Positions 9,895-18,844 of a DNA stretch of 64,000 bases are shown here, piece by piece. The stretch's first letter is position 1. Every line of letters begins with the position of its first letter. Below the pieces are notes generated by a model. That model was given only the letters and a program-made list of their open reading frames with translations. It did no database searches and was not told the DNA's origin. Source of the stretch: Comamonas sp. KCTC 72670 (GTDB taxonomy: Bacteria > Myxococcota > Myxococcia > Myxococcales > Myxococcaceae); assembly GCA_014656495.1 (NCBI GenBank), contig BNCN01000002.1, forward strand, positions 434,001-498,000, in the 5' to 3' direction. The translations under genes were made by a program, and so were the position numbers.

Positions 9895-11910
9895 ATGAGA
9901 CGGCGGATACGGGCGGCGGTGCTGGCGTCGGTGCTCGGGTTGTCGGCGTGTGAGGACCGCGAGCCCCAGGCGACCTGGACGCAGGCCTCGGGCTCGGTGG
10001 CGCTCAGCCGGGATGATGCCTTCCTCTACGTGGTCGACGCCGACAACGGCATCCTCGCCGTGTTGGACACGGCGCGTCGCGAGAAGGTGGGTGAGGTGAA
10101 GGTGGGCCTCTTGCCCGAGCGCGTGGCGGTGGGGCCCGACGACACCCTCTATGTCTCCAACCGGGGCTCCCGCAGCGTGTCCGTCATCCGCCGGGGGGAC
10201 TGGAACGAGGCCGCCCGCATCGCGGTGGGCGTGGAGCCCGTGGGGTTGGCGGTGGCGCCCGCGGGGGACACGCTGTACGTGGTCAACAGCACCGCGCTGG
10301 ACACCTCGCGGCACGGCACGTTGATGGCCGTGGACACGCGCTCGCTGGCGGTGCGCTGGGAGCTGCCGGTGGGGGACGAGCCCCGCGGCATCGCGCTGGT
10401 GGACGGCGGGCGCCGCGCGCTGGTGACGCGCTTTCGCCAGGGCGACATCGTCTCGGTGGATGTCTCCAGCGTGGACCGGCCCCGGGTGGTGCGTGAGGGC
10501 ACGGACCTGTACGCGCGCGCCAACCTGCCGTCCGGGACGACGGCGTCGCCCTCGGGGCTGGAGCCGCTCCCCCAGTCCCCGCTCGTGAATCCCCGCTTCC
10601 ATCCCCGGAGCATGACGACGCTGTCGGTGACGCCGGATGGCGAGCGCGCGCTGGCGACGGTGATGTGGGCCCGCGAGGACCCCCTGTCGCCCGATGGCGA
10701 GCCGACCCCGCCCTCGGGGGGCTCGCTCTACGGCGGGGGAGGGCCCTGCAACACGGGCGGCGTGGTGGCGCCGGGGCTGGTGACGTTCGACACGGACACG
10801 GGCTCGCCCCGCGTGGATGACCTGGACCAGTGCCGCCCGCCGCCGGACCTGCCGCCGGACTTCGCGCCGTCCACCATCATCAGCCCCGAGCCGACGCACC
10901 CCATTCAAGGGCCGGTGGCGGCGGTGGTGGACCCCACGGGGCTCTGGGTCTTCGTGGTGAACCGGGAGACGGACAACGTCGCCATCATCCCCACGGGGCG
11001 CCGCTCGGGTTCAGACCTGTTTCCGAGCATGGGCAGCACGGTGCGGCAGCTCGTGCGCGTGGGCTCCGGGCCCACCGGCATCGCGATGACGCGGGATGGG
11101 CGCAGGGCCTTCGTCCACAACGCCTTCGACCACTCGGTGACGACGCTGGTGAATGACGGCTCGGGCAGCACCGCCAACGTGCGCGCGGACGGGCCGGCGG
11201 TGTCCATCGCGGGAGACACCCTGGCGCCGCATGAAGTGGCGGGGCGCAAGCTGTTCTTCAGCGCGTTGGACTCGCGCATGGCCAGCACCACGGTGGGCGC
11301 GTCCTGCGCCAGTTGTCATCCCGACGGCCGCGAGGACGGCCACGTGTGGGGCTTCCCGGACGGGCCGCGGCAGACGCCGAGCCTCGCGGGCCGCGCCATG
11401 ACGCAGACGAGCCCGTTCCACTGGAGCGGCGAGTTCTCCACGATGCGCGACTTCCTGGACGCCACCGTCCGCCACCGCATGGGCGGGACGGTGCTGGACG
11501 GCGTCATGGTGGCGCAGCTGTCCGACTTCATGGACGTGCTGCCCGCGCCCGACAATCCCCACAAGCGCGAGGGCCTCACGGAGGCGCAGGCGCGCGGCGC
11601 GGCGGCGTTCCAGAAGGCCGCGTGCGACTCCTGTCACGAGGGCGCGCTCTTCACCAACAACGCGCAGGCGGACGTGGGCACCTTCGTCACGACGGGCCCG
11701 TTGCAGGACAACGCGGCGGTGCGCAAGCAGGGGCTCAACACGCCGTCGCTGCTGGGACTGGCCCGCACCGCGCCGTACCTGCATGACGGCAGCGCGGTGT
11801 CGCTGAAGGACCGGCTGCTGCAGGGGCGCGAGTCGAACCGGCACGGCATGACGGCGCGGCTCTCCGACGCGGATGTCGACGACCTCGTGGAGTACCTGCT
11901 CTCGTTGTAG
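9895..11910 (+). CDS. Lipoprotein beta-propeller with two c-type heme sites
   Basis: 671 residues from the ATG at 9895, preceded by GAGGAAGGA. The lipobox LSAC gives Cys-18. Residues about 30-370 form a YVTN-type propeller (LYVVDADNGILAVLDTARREKVGEVKVG, LYVSNRGSRSVSVI, LYVVNSTALD). The C-terminal part carries two heme-attachment sites, CASCH (471-475) and CDSCH (577-581), with surrounding sequence (TPSLAGRAM, TPSLLGLARTAPYLHDGS) like the di-heme cytochrome c peroxidase/MauG superfamily. Likely a periplasmic or surface redox protein. Whether it is a peroxidase, an oxidase or only an electron carrier cannot be read from the sequence. It is convergent with the next gene, whose stop is directly adjacent. 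Confidence 0.88.
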   Translation: MRRRIRAAVLASVLGLSACEDREPQATWTQASGSVALSRDDAFLYVVDADNGILAVLDTARREKVGEVKVGLLPERVAVGPDDTLYVSNRGSRSVSVIRRGDWNEAARIAVGVEPVGLAVAPAGDTLYVVNSTALDTSRHGTLMAVDTRSLAVRWELPVGDEPRGIALVDGGRRALVTRFRQGDIVSVDVSSVDRPRVVREGTDLYARANLPSGTTASPSGLEPLPQSPLVNPRFHPRSMTTLSVTPDGERALATVMWAREDPLSPDGEPTPPSGGSLYGGGGPCNTGGVVAPGLVTFDTDTGSPRVDDLDQCRPPPDLPPDFAPSTIISPEPTHPIQGPVAAVVDPTGLWVFVVNRETDNVAIIPTGRRSGSDLFPSMGSTVRQLVRVGSGPTGIAMTRDGRRAFVHNAFDHSVTTLVNDGSGSTANVRADGPAVSIAGDTLAPHEVAGRKLFFSALDSRMASTTVGASCASCHPDGREDGHVWGFPDGPRQTPSLAGRAMTQTSPFHWSGEFSTMRDFLDATVRHRMGGTVLDGVMVAQLSDFMDVLPAPDNPHKREGLTEAQARGAAAFQKAACDSCHEGALFTNNAQADVGTFVTTGPLQDNAAVRKQGLNTPSLLGLARTAPYLHDGSAVSLKDRLLQGRESNRHGMTARLSDADVDDLVEYLLSL

Positions 11911-12504
11911 TCAGGGCGCGCTCGCGCCGTCCGCTTCGCCCGCGTCCGCCTCGTCGCCCGGGGCCGTCCCCGCGTCGAGGATGGCGGGCGTGGTGGCGAT
12001 GAGGGCGGAGCGCGCGACGTCCACGGCCCGCTCCGTCTCTCCGCCGAGCCAGGTGACGACGACCGCGCAATCCGTGTCGTCGTCCCACGCGAGGACCTGG
12101 GACATGCCCTGCGCGGGCGTCCGCCGCACCGCACCGCGGCCGAGCGCGGGGACCTCCACGCCGCCTGCCTCGAGCGTGGGCGCCATCAAGGCGTGGACGT
12201 CCGCCTTGGAGTAACGGGTGTTGCAGTCCCAGGTGATGGAGACGGCGACGCCCGGCTCCGACTCCGAGCGGAAGGCGCACAGCGGGGCGCACGTGGGGCA
12301 GCTGCGCTCCTGCGTCAGGGTGAAGCCGGGCAGCATCAGCTCGCGGTCGTCGGTGGGGAGCAGCGCGTCACAGTCGGGCAGCGCCGTGCGCGCGACGGGG
12401 GGCGGGGGGCTGCCCGCGTCCTCCGCGGGCGGGTCCGCGGGGCGGCTTCGGCACCCCACCAGTGCCAGTGCCATGACGAATGCCGCGCGCCCTCCAACCC
12501 TCAT
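11911..12504 (-). CDS. Putative lipoprotein, Cys-rich
   Basis: 197 residues. Signal MRVGGRAAFVMALALVGC gives lipobox Cys-18. A Pro/Ala linker is followed by a domain with six cysteines (PDCDALL, SCPTCAPLCAF, WDCNTRY, TDCAVVV), suggesting disulfides in the periplasm or at the surface. The CPTC motif resembles a thiol-redox CxxC, but no thioredoxin fold was recognised. The tail is Asp/Ala-rich. GGGAG precedes the ATG. Divergent from the next plus-strand gene. Confidence 0.78.
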   Translation of the reverse strand: MRVGGRAAFVMALALVGCRSRPADPPAEDAGSPPPPVARTALPDCDALLPTDDRELMLPGFTLTQERSCPTCAPLCAFRSESEPGVAVSITWDCNTRYSKADVHALMAPTLEAGGVEVPALGRGAVRRTPAQGMSQVLAWDDDTDCAVVVTWLGGETERAVDVARSALIATTPAILDAGTAPGDEADAGEADGASAP

Positions 12505-12686
12505 CCCGTGTGACTCCCTTGTGCGCTTGCCGAAGCGGCGCGGATGGTAGACCGGAGGCTGTCCCGCGCGGGCACGTTTCCCACACGCCGCTGACCGCTT
12601 CCTGACGCGGCGGCGGTCAGGGGGCCGGGCAGGCGAGCGGGCCTCGTGCCTTCCGAACCCGGTGGACTAAGCTGCCGCCCGCTCCC

Positions 12687-13619
12687 ATGGCCTCCGCCCG
12701 CCCGCTCGCCCTGCTCGTGCTCGCCCTGACGGGGGACGTCCAGGCGCGCCCGGAGCCAGGGGCCCCGACGCCGCCCGGTCCGGAGGCGCCGGCTGGCGGC
12801 GCGCCCGCCAGGGAGGTCCCCGCGCCACCGCGAAACGCGGCGCCGGATGACACCTCCTGGGAGGCCTTTCCGGGGGCCACGGCCGTGCCCCAGGCCCAGG
12901 AGGACGCGGCCGCGCTGCCCCGGATGCCGGAGGTCCCCCCGCTGGTGCCCGTCAGCGACGTGCCCTTGCCCGAGCCCCGGACGGAGCCCGTCGCCCCGCC
13001 GCCGCGCCCGCCCAACCGGGTGAGCCTGCTGGGCGCCCGGACGGTGGGGGCGGGAGGGATGGCGGCCGGGGTGTCCCTGGGCTTTCCGTCCGTGTCGGGG
13101 CGCGTCGCCGTGGGGCTCGCGCGCCGCGTGGACGCGCTGGTGGGCCTGGACAGCGTGTATGGGCTGATGAACGAGCTTCGCGTCGGCGCGCGGTGGATGG
13201 TGCTGGACGGCGGCGCGCGGTGGAGCCTGGGCGTGGCGGTGGAGGGCAGCCACGCCTTCTTCCTGCGGCCCGCGAGCGTGGAGGAGCGGGGCGCGCGTTA
13301 CGTCAGCGGCCGCCGCAACTGGAACGTGCTGCCCGGCATCGTGGGCACCTTCCAGTTCGCGGGGACCCGGGCGCCGCGGCTGTTCCTCGACGCGCGCTAC
13401 CTGCTCGCGCTGGACACCGAGCCCGTCCAGGGCGCGCCGCTGGGCGGGCTGCCTCCGGACGTGGAGTTCTCCAGCGCATTTCCCATCCGGGTGGGCGCGG
13501 AGGTCCCCGTGAGCGAGAAAACGTCCTACGCTGTGACGCTGGGCGGGGACATCCGGACCCGGCCTGGCGATGCGGACTTCATGCCCGTCATCTCCTTTGG
13601 CGTCGTCACTGGTTTCTAG
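12687..13619 (+). CDS. Secreted protein, probable outer-membrane beta-barrel
   Basis: 310 residues with an N-terminal signal (MASARPLALLVLALTGDVQA), then a ~90-residue Pro/Ala-rich linker. About residues 110-310 show alternating hydrophobic/polar strands with glycine and aromatic residues and end in a terminal Phe (FGVVTGF). A C-terminal aromatic residue is a mark of proteins inserted by the BAM complex. No family name recognised. Eleven bases separate it from gpsA, so they probably share a transcript although no functional link is evident. Confidence 0.7.
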   Translation: MASARPLALLVLALTGDVQARPEPGAPTPPGPEAPAGGAPAREVPAPPRNAAPDDTSWEAFPGATAVPQAQEDAAALPRMPEVPPLVPVSDVPLPEPRTEPVAPPPRPPNRVSLLGARTVGAGGMAAGVSLGFPSVSGRVAVGLARRVDALVGLDSVYGLMNELRVGARWMVLDGGARWSLGVAVEGSHAFFLRPASVEERGARYVSGRRNWNVLPGIVGTFQFAGTRAPRLFLDARYLLALDTEPVQGAPLGGLPPDVEFSSAFPIRVGAEVPVSEKTSYAVTLGGDIRTRPGDADFMPVISFGVVTGF

Positions 13620-13630
13620 CGAGGTCTTTC

Positions 13631-14638
13631 ATGCGTGGCAGTGTCATTGGCTCCGGCTCCTTCGGTACCGCCCTGGCGAACGTGCTCGCGGTGAATTGCG
13701 AGGAGGTGCGCCTCTGGGGACGGGAGCCGGCCGTCGTGGAGGCCATCAACACCCAGCATGAGAACCCCGCGTACCTGAAGGGCATCCCCATCTCGGAGCG
13801 GGTGCGCGCGACGAACGACCTCCAGGAGGCGCTCGCGGGCTCGGAGCTGGTGGTGCTGGCCACGCCCAGCCACGCCACGCGCGAGGTGGTGGCGAAGGCG
13901 CAGGCGTTCCTGCCGCGCCACGTGCCCATCGTCACGGTGTCGAAGGGCATCGAGAACGGCACGCTGCTGACGATGACGGAGCTGCTGGAGGACTGCCTCC
14001 CCGAGGAGTTCCACCCGTACCTCGCGGTGCTGTCCGGCCCCAGCTTCGCCAAGGAGCTGGCGCGGCGCATGCCCACGGTGGTGACCATCGCGTCGCACTG
14101 GGACAAGGTGGCGGTGCGCTGCCAGAAGGCGCTGCAGACGGAGACGTTCCGCAGCTACACGTCCACGGACGTGGTGGGCGTGCAGTACGGCGGCGCGTTG
14201 AAGAACGTCATCGCCATCGCGGCGGGGATGGCGGACGGGCTGGGCATGGGCCACAACGCGCGCGCGGCCATCATCACCCGCGGCCTGGCGGAGATTACGC
14301 GCCTGGCGGTGCGCAAGGGCGCCAACCCCCTGACGCTGTCCGGCCTGTCCGGCATGGGCGACCTGGTGCTCACCTGCACCGGCGAGCTGAGCCGCAACCG
14401 GCACGTGGGCATGGAGCTGGGCAAGGGCCGCAAGTTGCCGGACATCCTCGCGGACATGAAGGAAGTGGCCGAGGGCGTGAAGACGGCCCGCAGCGCGCAC
14501 GAGCTGGAGCAGAAGACGGGCGTGGAGCTGCCCATCTGCCATCAGGTGTACCTGATTGCCCACGAGGGCAAGAGCGCCCGCACGGCGGTGGTGGACCTGA
14601 TGACGCGCCAGCCGAAGTCCGAGCTGTCGGGCGGCTGA
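13631..14638 (+). CDS. gpsA: Glycerol-3-phosphate dehydrogenase [NAD(P)+]
   Basis: 335 residues, the usual family length. It reduces dihydroxyacetone phosphate to sn-glycerol 3-phosphate, the entry step of phospholipid synthesis, in the cytoplasm. Visible: N-terminal dinucleotide-binding GSGSFGTALA (about 6-15), ATPSHATREVV, VSKGIE, the substrate region LSGPSFAKEL, catalytic Lys in YGGALKNVIAIAAG, and GLSGMGDLVLTC. The ATG at 13631 is chosen because the Rossmann strand begins immediately after it and CGAGG precedes it; the longer open frame upstream overlaps the previous gene. Confidence 0.97.
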   Translation: MRGSVIGSGSFGTALANVLAVNCEEVRLWGREPAVVEAINTQHENPAYLKGIPISERVRATNDLQEALAGSELVVLATPSHATREVVAKAQAFLPRHVPIVTVSKGIENGTLLTMTELLEDCLPEEFHPYLAVLSGPSFAKELARRMPTVVTIASHWDKVAVRCQKALQTETFRSYTSTDVVGVQYGGALKNVIAIAAGMADGLGMGHNARAAIITRGLAEITRLAVRKGANPLTLSGLSGMGDLVLTCTGELSRNRHVGMELGKGRKLPDILADMKEVAEGVKTARSAHELEQKTGVELPICHQVYLIAHEGKSARTAVVDLMTRQPKSELSGG

Positions 14639-14647
14639 CGCGCGTCA
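14636..14647. other. Palindrome joining two convergent stop codons
   Basis: TGACGCGCGTCA is a perfect 12-bp palindrome whose two ends are the stop codons of gpsA (TGA, plus) and of the neighbouring membrane protein (TGA, minus). It is too short to be a convincing terminator; probably incidental to tight packing. Confidence 0.5.
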
Positions 14648-15082
14648 ATAGCGGCGGGCGGCGGCTTCCGGCGCCGCGCCGCGCACGCGCCACACGGTGA
14701 GCCGCTGGGAGTTGGTGTGGCTCACCACCAGCCCCTCGTTCTGCATCTGCTCCAGCAGCCGGTTCGTCTTGAGCCGGTCCAGCCCCACGGACTTGGCCAG
14801 CAGGTCACCGGGCATGCCGCTGATGTTGCGGCGCAGCTCGTTGACGATGGCGCGCTTGAACTCGTTCTTCTGCAGGCCGTCCAAATCCTGCGTCCGCCAG
14901 GCCTGGAGGATGCCCGCGGCGATGAGGACCAGCGTCAGGATGGCCAGCGCGGGGTAGATGATGTGGCTGTTCTGCTCCAGCAGCTCGAAGTACTTCGGCG
15001 ACAGGGAGGACACAGGCTTCGCGTAGTCGTCGGGAGCCTGGGCGAGCAGCAGCGGAAGGGGCGAGAGCGTGGAAATCGACAC
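14645..15082 (-). CDS. Single-pass membrane protein with winged-helix-like C-terminus
   Basis: 145 residues, GTG start. One membrane helix at about 41-62 (IIYPALAILTLVLIAAGIL). The cytoplasmic C-terminal part (about 75-135) reads like a small winged helix: ELRRNISGMPGDLLAKSVGLDRLKTNRLLEQMQNEGLV followed by a wing (SQRLTVWRV). A membrane-tethered DNA-binding or protein-interaction role is possible, but this is inference from secondary-structure pattern. It starts 49 bases downstream of hflX and is probably cotranscribed with it. Confidence 0.72.
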   Translation of the reverse strand: MSISTLSPLPLLLAQAPDDYAKPVSSLSPKYFELLEQNSHIIYPALAILTLVLIAAGILQAWRTQDLDGLQKNEFKRAIVNELRRNISGMPGDLLAKSVGLDRLKTNRLLEQMQNEGLVVSHTNSQRLTVWRVRGAAPEAAARRY

Positions 15083-15131
15083 GGCCCCCCGACTCTACGG
15101 GGAGCCGTGCCCGCGCGGCAACCGCCGGACC

Positions 15132-16784
15132 TCAGACGGCGCCCATGGACTCGGTGGCGCCCTCGGCGAACAGCGTGGTGTCCGCCTTGGCCAGCAGCGT
15201 CGCCAGGCCCTCGCGCGTCGCGGCGCTGATGGCCACGCCGCCCTGGGTGCGCAGCAGCGCCTCCACCTCGTCGGGCGGCAGCAGGTCCGCCTTGTTCCAC
15301 ACCATGAGGCGCGGCTTCTCCATCAGGTCCAGCGAGTCGAGGATGTTCTCCACCGCCTCCACCTGCGCATCGCGCGCGGGGTCCGCCGCGTCCACCACGT
15401 GCAGCAGCAGGCTGGCGTCGTAGAGCTCCTCCAGCGTGGCGCGGAAGGCCGCCACCAGGTCCTTGGGCAAGTCCCGGATGAAGCCCACCGTGTCGGTGAT
15501 GATGACCTCGCGCTCCTGCGGGAAGCGCAGCCGCCGGCTGGTGGGGTCCAGCGTGGCGAACAGCTTGTTCTCCGCCAGCACCTCGGCGTTGGTGATCGCG
15601 TTGAGGAGCGTGGACTTGCCGGCGTTGGTGTAGCCGACAATGGAGATGACGGGCAGCTCGCGGCGGTTGCGCTGGGCCCGGCGCACGCTGCGCTCGCGGC
15701 CAATCGCGTCGATGCGCTTCTCCAGGTGGGTGATGCGCTCGCGCACGCGGCGGCGGTCGATCTCCAGCTTCGTCTCGCCAGGGCCCCGGCCGCCGATACC
15801 GCCCATGAGCCGGCTGAGCGAGTCGTCGCTCTGCACCAGCCGTGGCAGCCGGTACTTGAGCTGCGCCAGCTCCACCTGCAGCTTGCCCTCGGCGCTCTGC
15901 GCGCGCTGCGCGAAGATGTCCAGGATGAGCTGCGAGCGGTCCAGCACCTTGAGGCTGGTGGCCTCGCCGATGTGCCGCCCCTGGGACGGGGTGAGGTCCT
16001 TGTCGAAGATGAGCAGGTCCACCATTGCCTGCATGGAGCGCAGGTTGAGGTCCTCCAGCTTGCCGCGGCCAATGAGGTAGCGCGGGTCCGCTTCCCGCTT
16101 CACCTGCAGCACCGTGTCGATGACCTCCACGCCCGCGGTGCGCGCCAGCTCCTTCAGCTCCGCCAGGCTGGACTCGGCCCGGGCGCGGTTGCCGTCCAGG
16201 CACACCGCCACCAGGATGGCCTTCTCGCGGCCGCCCACGCGGCGCGACGCCGCCTTGCGGTTGAACTCCTCTTCCAGCGCGCCCAGCGTGTCCAGCAGGT
16301 CGGGCTGCTCGACGTGGACGGAGGGGAGCGTCTCCACGTGCCAGAACTCGCCGGTGCCGTTCTCCGGGACGAGGTAGCCGTAGTGCAGGACGCCGGGCAG
16401 GCCGTCGTCGCCCACGCCAATGGCGGCCACGCAGTCCAGGCGCAGCAGCGCGAGGTCCGTGAGGTCGTCCTTGGTGAGCGGCTCGCCCTTCAAGTGGGTG
16501 TGGATGAGGCGCAGGCCACGCAGACGAATCTGGCCCGCACGGGCGCGGCCGATGTCCGGCAGCTCGAGCTTGTGGGCGTTGCCCACGACGACGTGCTCGA
16601 TTTCGCCCTTCCGGTTGACGAGCACACCCACCTGCCGGTTCGTCTCACGCGACAGCTCGGTGAGGTGCCGGGCGAGCTCGGGCGACACGATTTCGTGCGG
16701 GGGGACGCGCCGCCGGAAGGTGTTGCGCAGCCGGTGCTGCTCGCTCGACTTGAGGCCCAGGGTGTTGCCGTAGATTTCCTTCAA
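15132..16784 (-). CDS. hflX: GTPase HflX, long form with extra N-terminal domain
   Basis: 550 residues against about 430 for the E. coli protein. TTG start with AGGAG upstream. HflX binds the ribosome and splits stalled 70S particles. The core is complete: HflX N-domain with AVCLDGNR... and the glycine-rich GGIGGRGPGETKLEIDRRRV segment, P-loop GYTNAGKST (about 383-391), G3 DTVGFIRDLP, G4 NKAD. The extra first ~175 residues resemble a JAB/MPN domain: VGVLVNRKGEIEHVVVG, then His-95-Thr-His-97 and TKDD (104-107). The usual JAMM glutamate is not obvious. The following minus-strand gene is probably in the same operon. Confidence 0.95.
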   Translation of the reverse strand: MKEIYGNTLGLKSSEQHRLRNTFRRRVPPHEIVSPELARHLTELSRETNRQVGVLVNRKGEIEHVVVGNAHKLELPDIGRARAGQIRLRGLRLIHTHLKGEPLTKDDLTDLALLRLDCVAAIGVGDDGLPGVLHYGYLVPENGTGEFWHVETLPSVHVEQPDLLDTLGALEEEFNRKAASRRVGGREKAILVAVCLDGNRARAESSLAELKELARTAGVEVIDTVLQVKREADPRYLIGRGKLEDLNLRSMQAMVDLLIFDKDLTPSQGRHIGEATSLKVLDRSQLILDIFAQRAQSAEGKLQVELAQLKYRLPRLVQSDDSLSRLMGGIGGRGPGETKLEIDRRRVRERITHLEKRIDAIGRERSVRRAQRNRRELPVISIVGYTNAGKSTLLNAITNAEVLAENKLFATLDPTSRRLRFPQEREVIITDTVGFIRDLPKDLVAAFRATLEELYDASLLLHVVDAADPARDAQVEAVENILDSLDLMEKPRLMVWNKADLLPPDEVEALLRTQGGVAISAATREGLATLLAKADTTLFAEGATESMGAV

Positions 16785-16906
16785 ACCTTGCTCTCCTGGC
16801 GGAGGCAGGGGCCCCCACCGCTTGACGATGCGACTTTACGACCGCGACCGTGGGGAAAACACGCCGGACGCGCGCGTCTTCCGTTTCTGACCTACGCTGG
16901 CGCCCC

Positions 16907-18040
16907 GTGAGTTCGATTTCCACTGGACGCACCGCCCTGCGCACCGCCCGGCGCGTGGTGGTGAAAATCGGCACCAACGCGCTGACGAACGCCACCGGGC
17001 GCTTCAACCGCACCCACTTCGATGCGCTGGGCCAGGATTTGTTGTGGGCCGCGCAGGACCGGGAGCTGGTGGTGGTGTCCAGCGGGGCCATCGCCTTGGG
17101 CGTCGAGCGGCTGGGCTTGCCCTCGCGCCCTCGCGACATCCCAGGCAAGCAGGCGTGCGCGGCGGTGGGGCAGAGCCGCCTGATGCAGGCCTACGAGGAG
17201 GCCTTCGCCGCGCGGGGCCAGCCGGTGGCCCAGGTGCTGCTCACCCACGAGGACGTGCAGGAGCGCCGCCGGTACCTCAACGTGAAGCACACGCTGGAGC
17301 GGCTGCTGACGTCCGGCGTCATCCCCGTCATCAACGAGAACGACACCGTCTCCGTGGACGAGCTGAAGTTCGGCGACAACGACACGCTCGCGGGGCTCGT
17401 CGCGGGCGTGGTGGAGGCCGACGCGCTCGTCCTCTTGTCGGACGTGGAGGGGCTCTACACCGGTGACCCCCGGCGCGACGCGGACGCGGAGCTGCTGTCC
17501 ACGGTGATGCAGGTGACGCCGGAGGTGCTGGCGCTGGCCACGGGCACCACCAGCGGGGTGGGGACGGGCGGCATGAGCACCAAGGTGCGGGCCGCCGCGC
17601 GGGCGTCCGAGTCCGGCATCCACTGCGTGATTACGTCCGGCGCCGTGCCGGGCCGCCTGAGGGCGGTGCTGGAGGGCGAGGCGGTGGGGACGCTCTTCGA
17701 GCCCACCGGCTCACGGCGCAGCGCGAGGGCCGCGTGGATTGCCCATGCGCTGCGAGCGCGGGGCACGCTCACGGTGGACGCGGGGGCGCGCGAGGCCATC
17801 GTCAGTGGCAAGCGGAGCCTGCTGCCCAGCGGGGTGCATGCCGTCGAAGGCGACTTCGGCCGCGGGGACCCGGTGGACCTGGCGGACGCGCACGGCGCCG
17901 TGTTCGCGCGGGGGCTGGCCGCCTACGACGCCAACGAGCTGCGGCGCATCGCCGGGCGGCACACCGCGGACATCGAGACGGTGCTGGGCTACCGCTACCT
18001 GGACGAAGCGGTGCACCGGGACGACCTGGCCGTGCTGTAG
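16907..18040 (+). CDS. proB: Glutamate 5-kinase
   Basis: 377 residues. It phosphorylates L-glutamate to gamma-glutamyl phosphate, the first step of proline synthesis. Amino-acid-kinase domain: VVKIGTNAL, VVVSSGAIALG, QVLLTHED, INENDTVSVDELKFGDND, LLSDVEGLYTGDP, GTGGMSTKVRAA; a C-terminal PUA domain of about 80 residues begins near ARGTLTVDAGAREAI. Start set at the GTG at 16907, giving the normal family length; an in-frame extension upstream has no ribosome site. The partner proA is not adjacent. Divergent from hflX with about 120 bases between. Confidence 0.95.
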   Translation: MSSISTGRTALRTARRVVVKIGTNALTNATGRFNRTHFDALGQDLLWAAQDRELVVVSSGAIALGVERLGLPSRPRDIPGKQACAAVGQSRLMQAYEEAFAARGQPVAQVLLTHEDVQERRRYLNVKHTLERLLTSGVIPVINENDTVSVDELKFGDNDTLAGLVAGVVEADALVLLSDVEGLYTGDPRRDADAELLSTVMQVTPEVLALATGTTSGVGTGGMSTKVRAAARASESGIHCVITSGAVPGRLRAVLEGEAVGTLFEPTGSRRSARAAWIAHALRARGTLTVDAGAREAIVSGKRSLLPSGVHAVEGDFGRGDPVDLADAHGAVFARGLAAYDANELRRIAGRHTADIETVLGYRYLDEAVHRDDLAVL

Positions 18041-18059
18041 GACGCTCCGGCGCGGCCTG

Positions 18060-18530
18060 CTAGATGGAGGACGTGGACACCGACTTGCCGCTGCCCTCGG
18101 TGAGCTGCATCAGCGCGCGGAACTCCGGCGAGTCCACCCGCATCAGCAGCAGGGACACCTCCAGCTCGCCCGGGACGCGGCCCAGCTGGAGCTTGCGCTC
18201 CTGCCCGTGGAGCAGCGCCAGCTCGGAGTGGCCCTTGGCCTCCGGCAGTTGAAGGTCCAACTGGAGGAGGAAGGACTGCCCCTCCGCCCGGGGCGTGAGG
18301 ACCAGGCGGTAGTCGGGGCTCGGCGCGCCAGGACGGCGGCGCTCGGCGCGAAGGGTGCGGCCCGTCTCGCCCAGCAGCTTGGGCTGCGCCACGAGGCGGC
18401 CGTCGCGGCGGACCTCCACGGCGAAGTAGAGGGGCTCGGCGCGCACGGGGGCGGGGGCCGCCATGGAAGAGACACCCACGAGCATCGCCAACCCGGCCAC
18501 CACGTTACGGACGAGGGAGATGCGGTTCAT
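18060..18530 (-). CDS. Secreted hypothetical protein
   Basis: 156 residues from the ATG at 18530, which gives a signal peptide (LVRNVVAGLAMLVGVSSMAAPAPVRA). The mature part is a small, probably beta-rich domain (LYFAVEVRRDGRLVAQPKLL, YRLVLTPRAEGQSFLLQLDLQL). No cysteine. Family not recognised. The open frame extends further upstream to 18827 but that part has no signal and overlaps the regulatory region of the divergent WYL operon. Confidence 0.75.
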   Translation of the reverse strand: MNRISLVRNVVAGLAMLVGVSSMAAPAPVRAEPLYFAVEVRRDGRLVAQPKLLGETGRTLRAERRRPGAPSPDYRLVLTPRAEGQSFLLQLDLQLPEAKGHSELALLHGQERKLQLGRVPGELEVSLLLMRVDSPEFRALMQLTEGSGKSVSTSSI

Positions 18531-18844
18531 CGTGAGGTCCCTTCGGAAAAGACGCCCGCCGCTTCGGCCGAGCGGCATCCGGACAGGCATTCCCCGTCCA
18601 CGTCCTTTCCACTTCCACGGAATGTCCCAGGAATAACCCAGATCATGCCCCGAGTGCGAGCCCCCCGATGGGGTCCGTCCCGACCGGACTGACGACAGGC
18701 GCACATACAAATGAATACCTGCTTGCCCGTTCAGCTGGGTCCGGCTATCTCGCCGGACGCGGACGGACGGCCCGTCTGTTCTACACCCGCACGTCCACTT
18801 CTTGACCCCCCCGGGTCCGCCCGTCATCGTCGCCGCCCTTTCCC
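18531..18844. promoter_or_regulatory. Divergent intergenic region with LexA-like site
   Basis: This gene-free stretch of 314 bases separates the secreted protein (minus) from the WYL operon (plus). It holds CTGCTTGCCCGTTCAGC at 18719-18735, which fits the myxococcal LexA consensus as I recall it (CTRHAMRYBYGTTCAGS) at 15 of 17 positions, failing at the central A and M. Just downstream is a 7-bp dyad GTCCGGC/GCCGGAC (18739-18758). Both are weak candidates: a 14/17 chance match also occurs in the recA terminator. No clear -10/-35 pair was identified. Confidence 0.35.
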
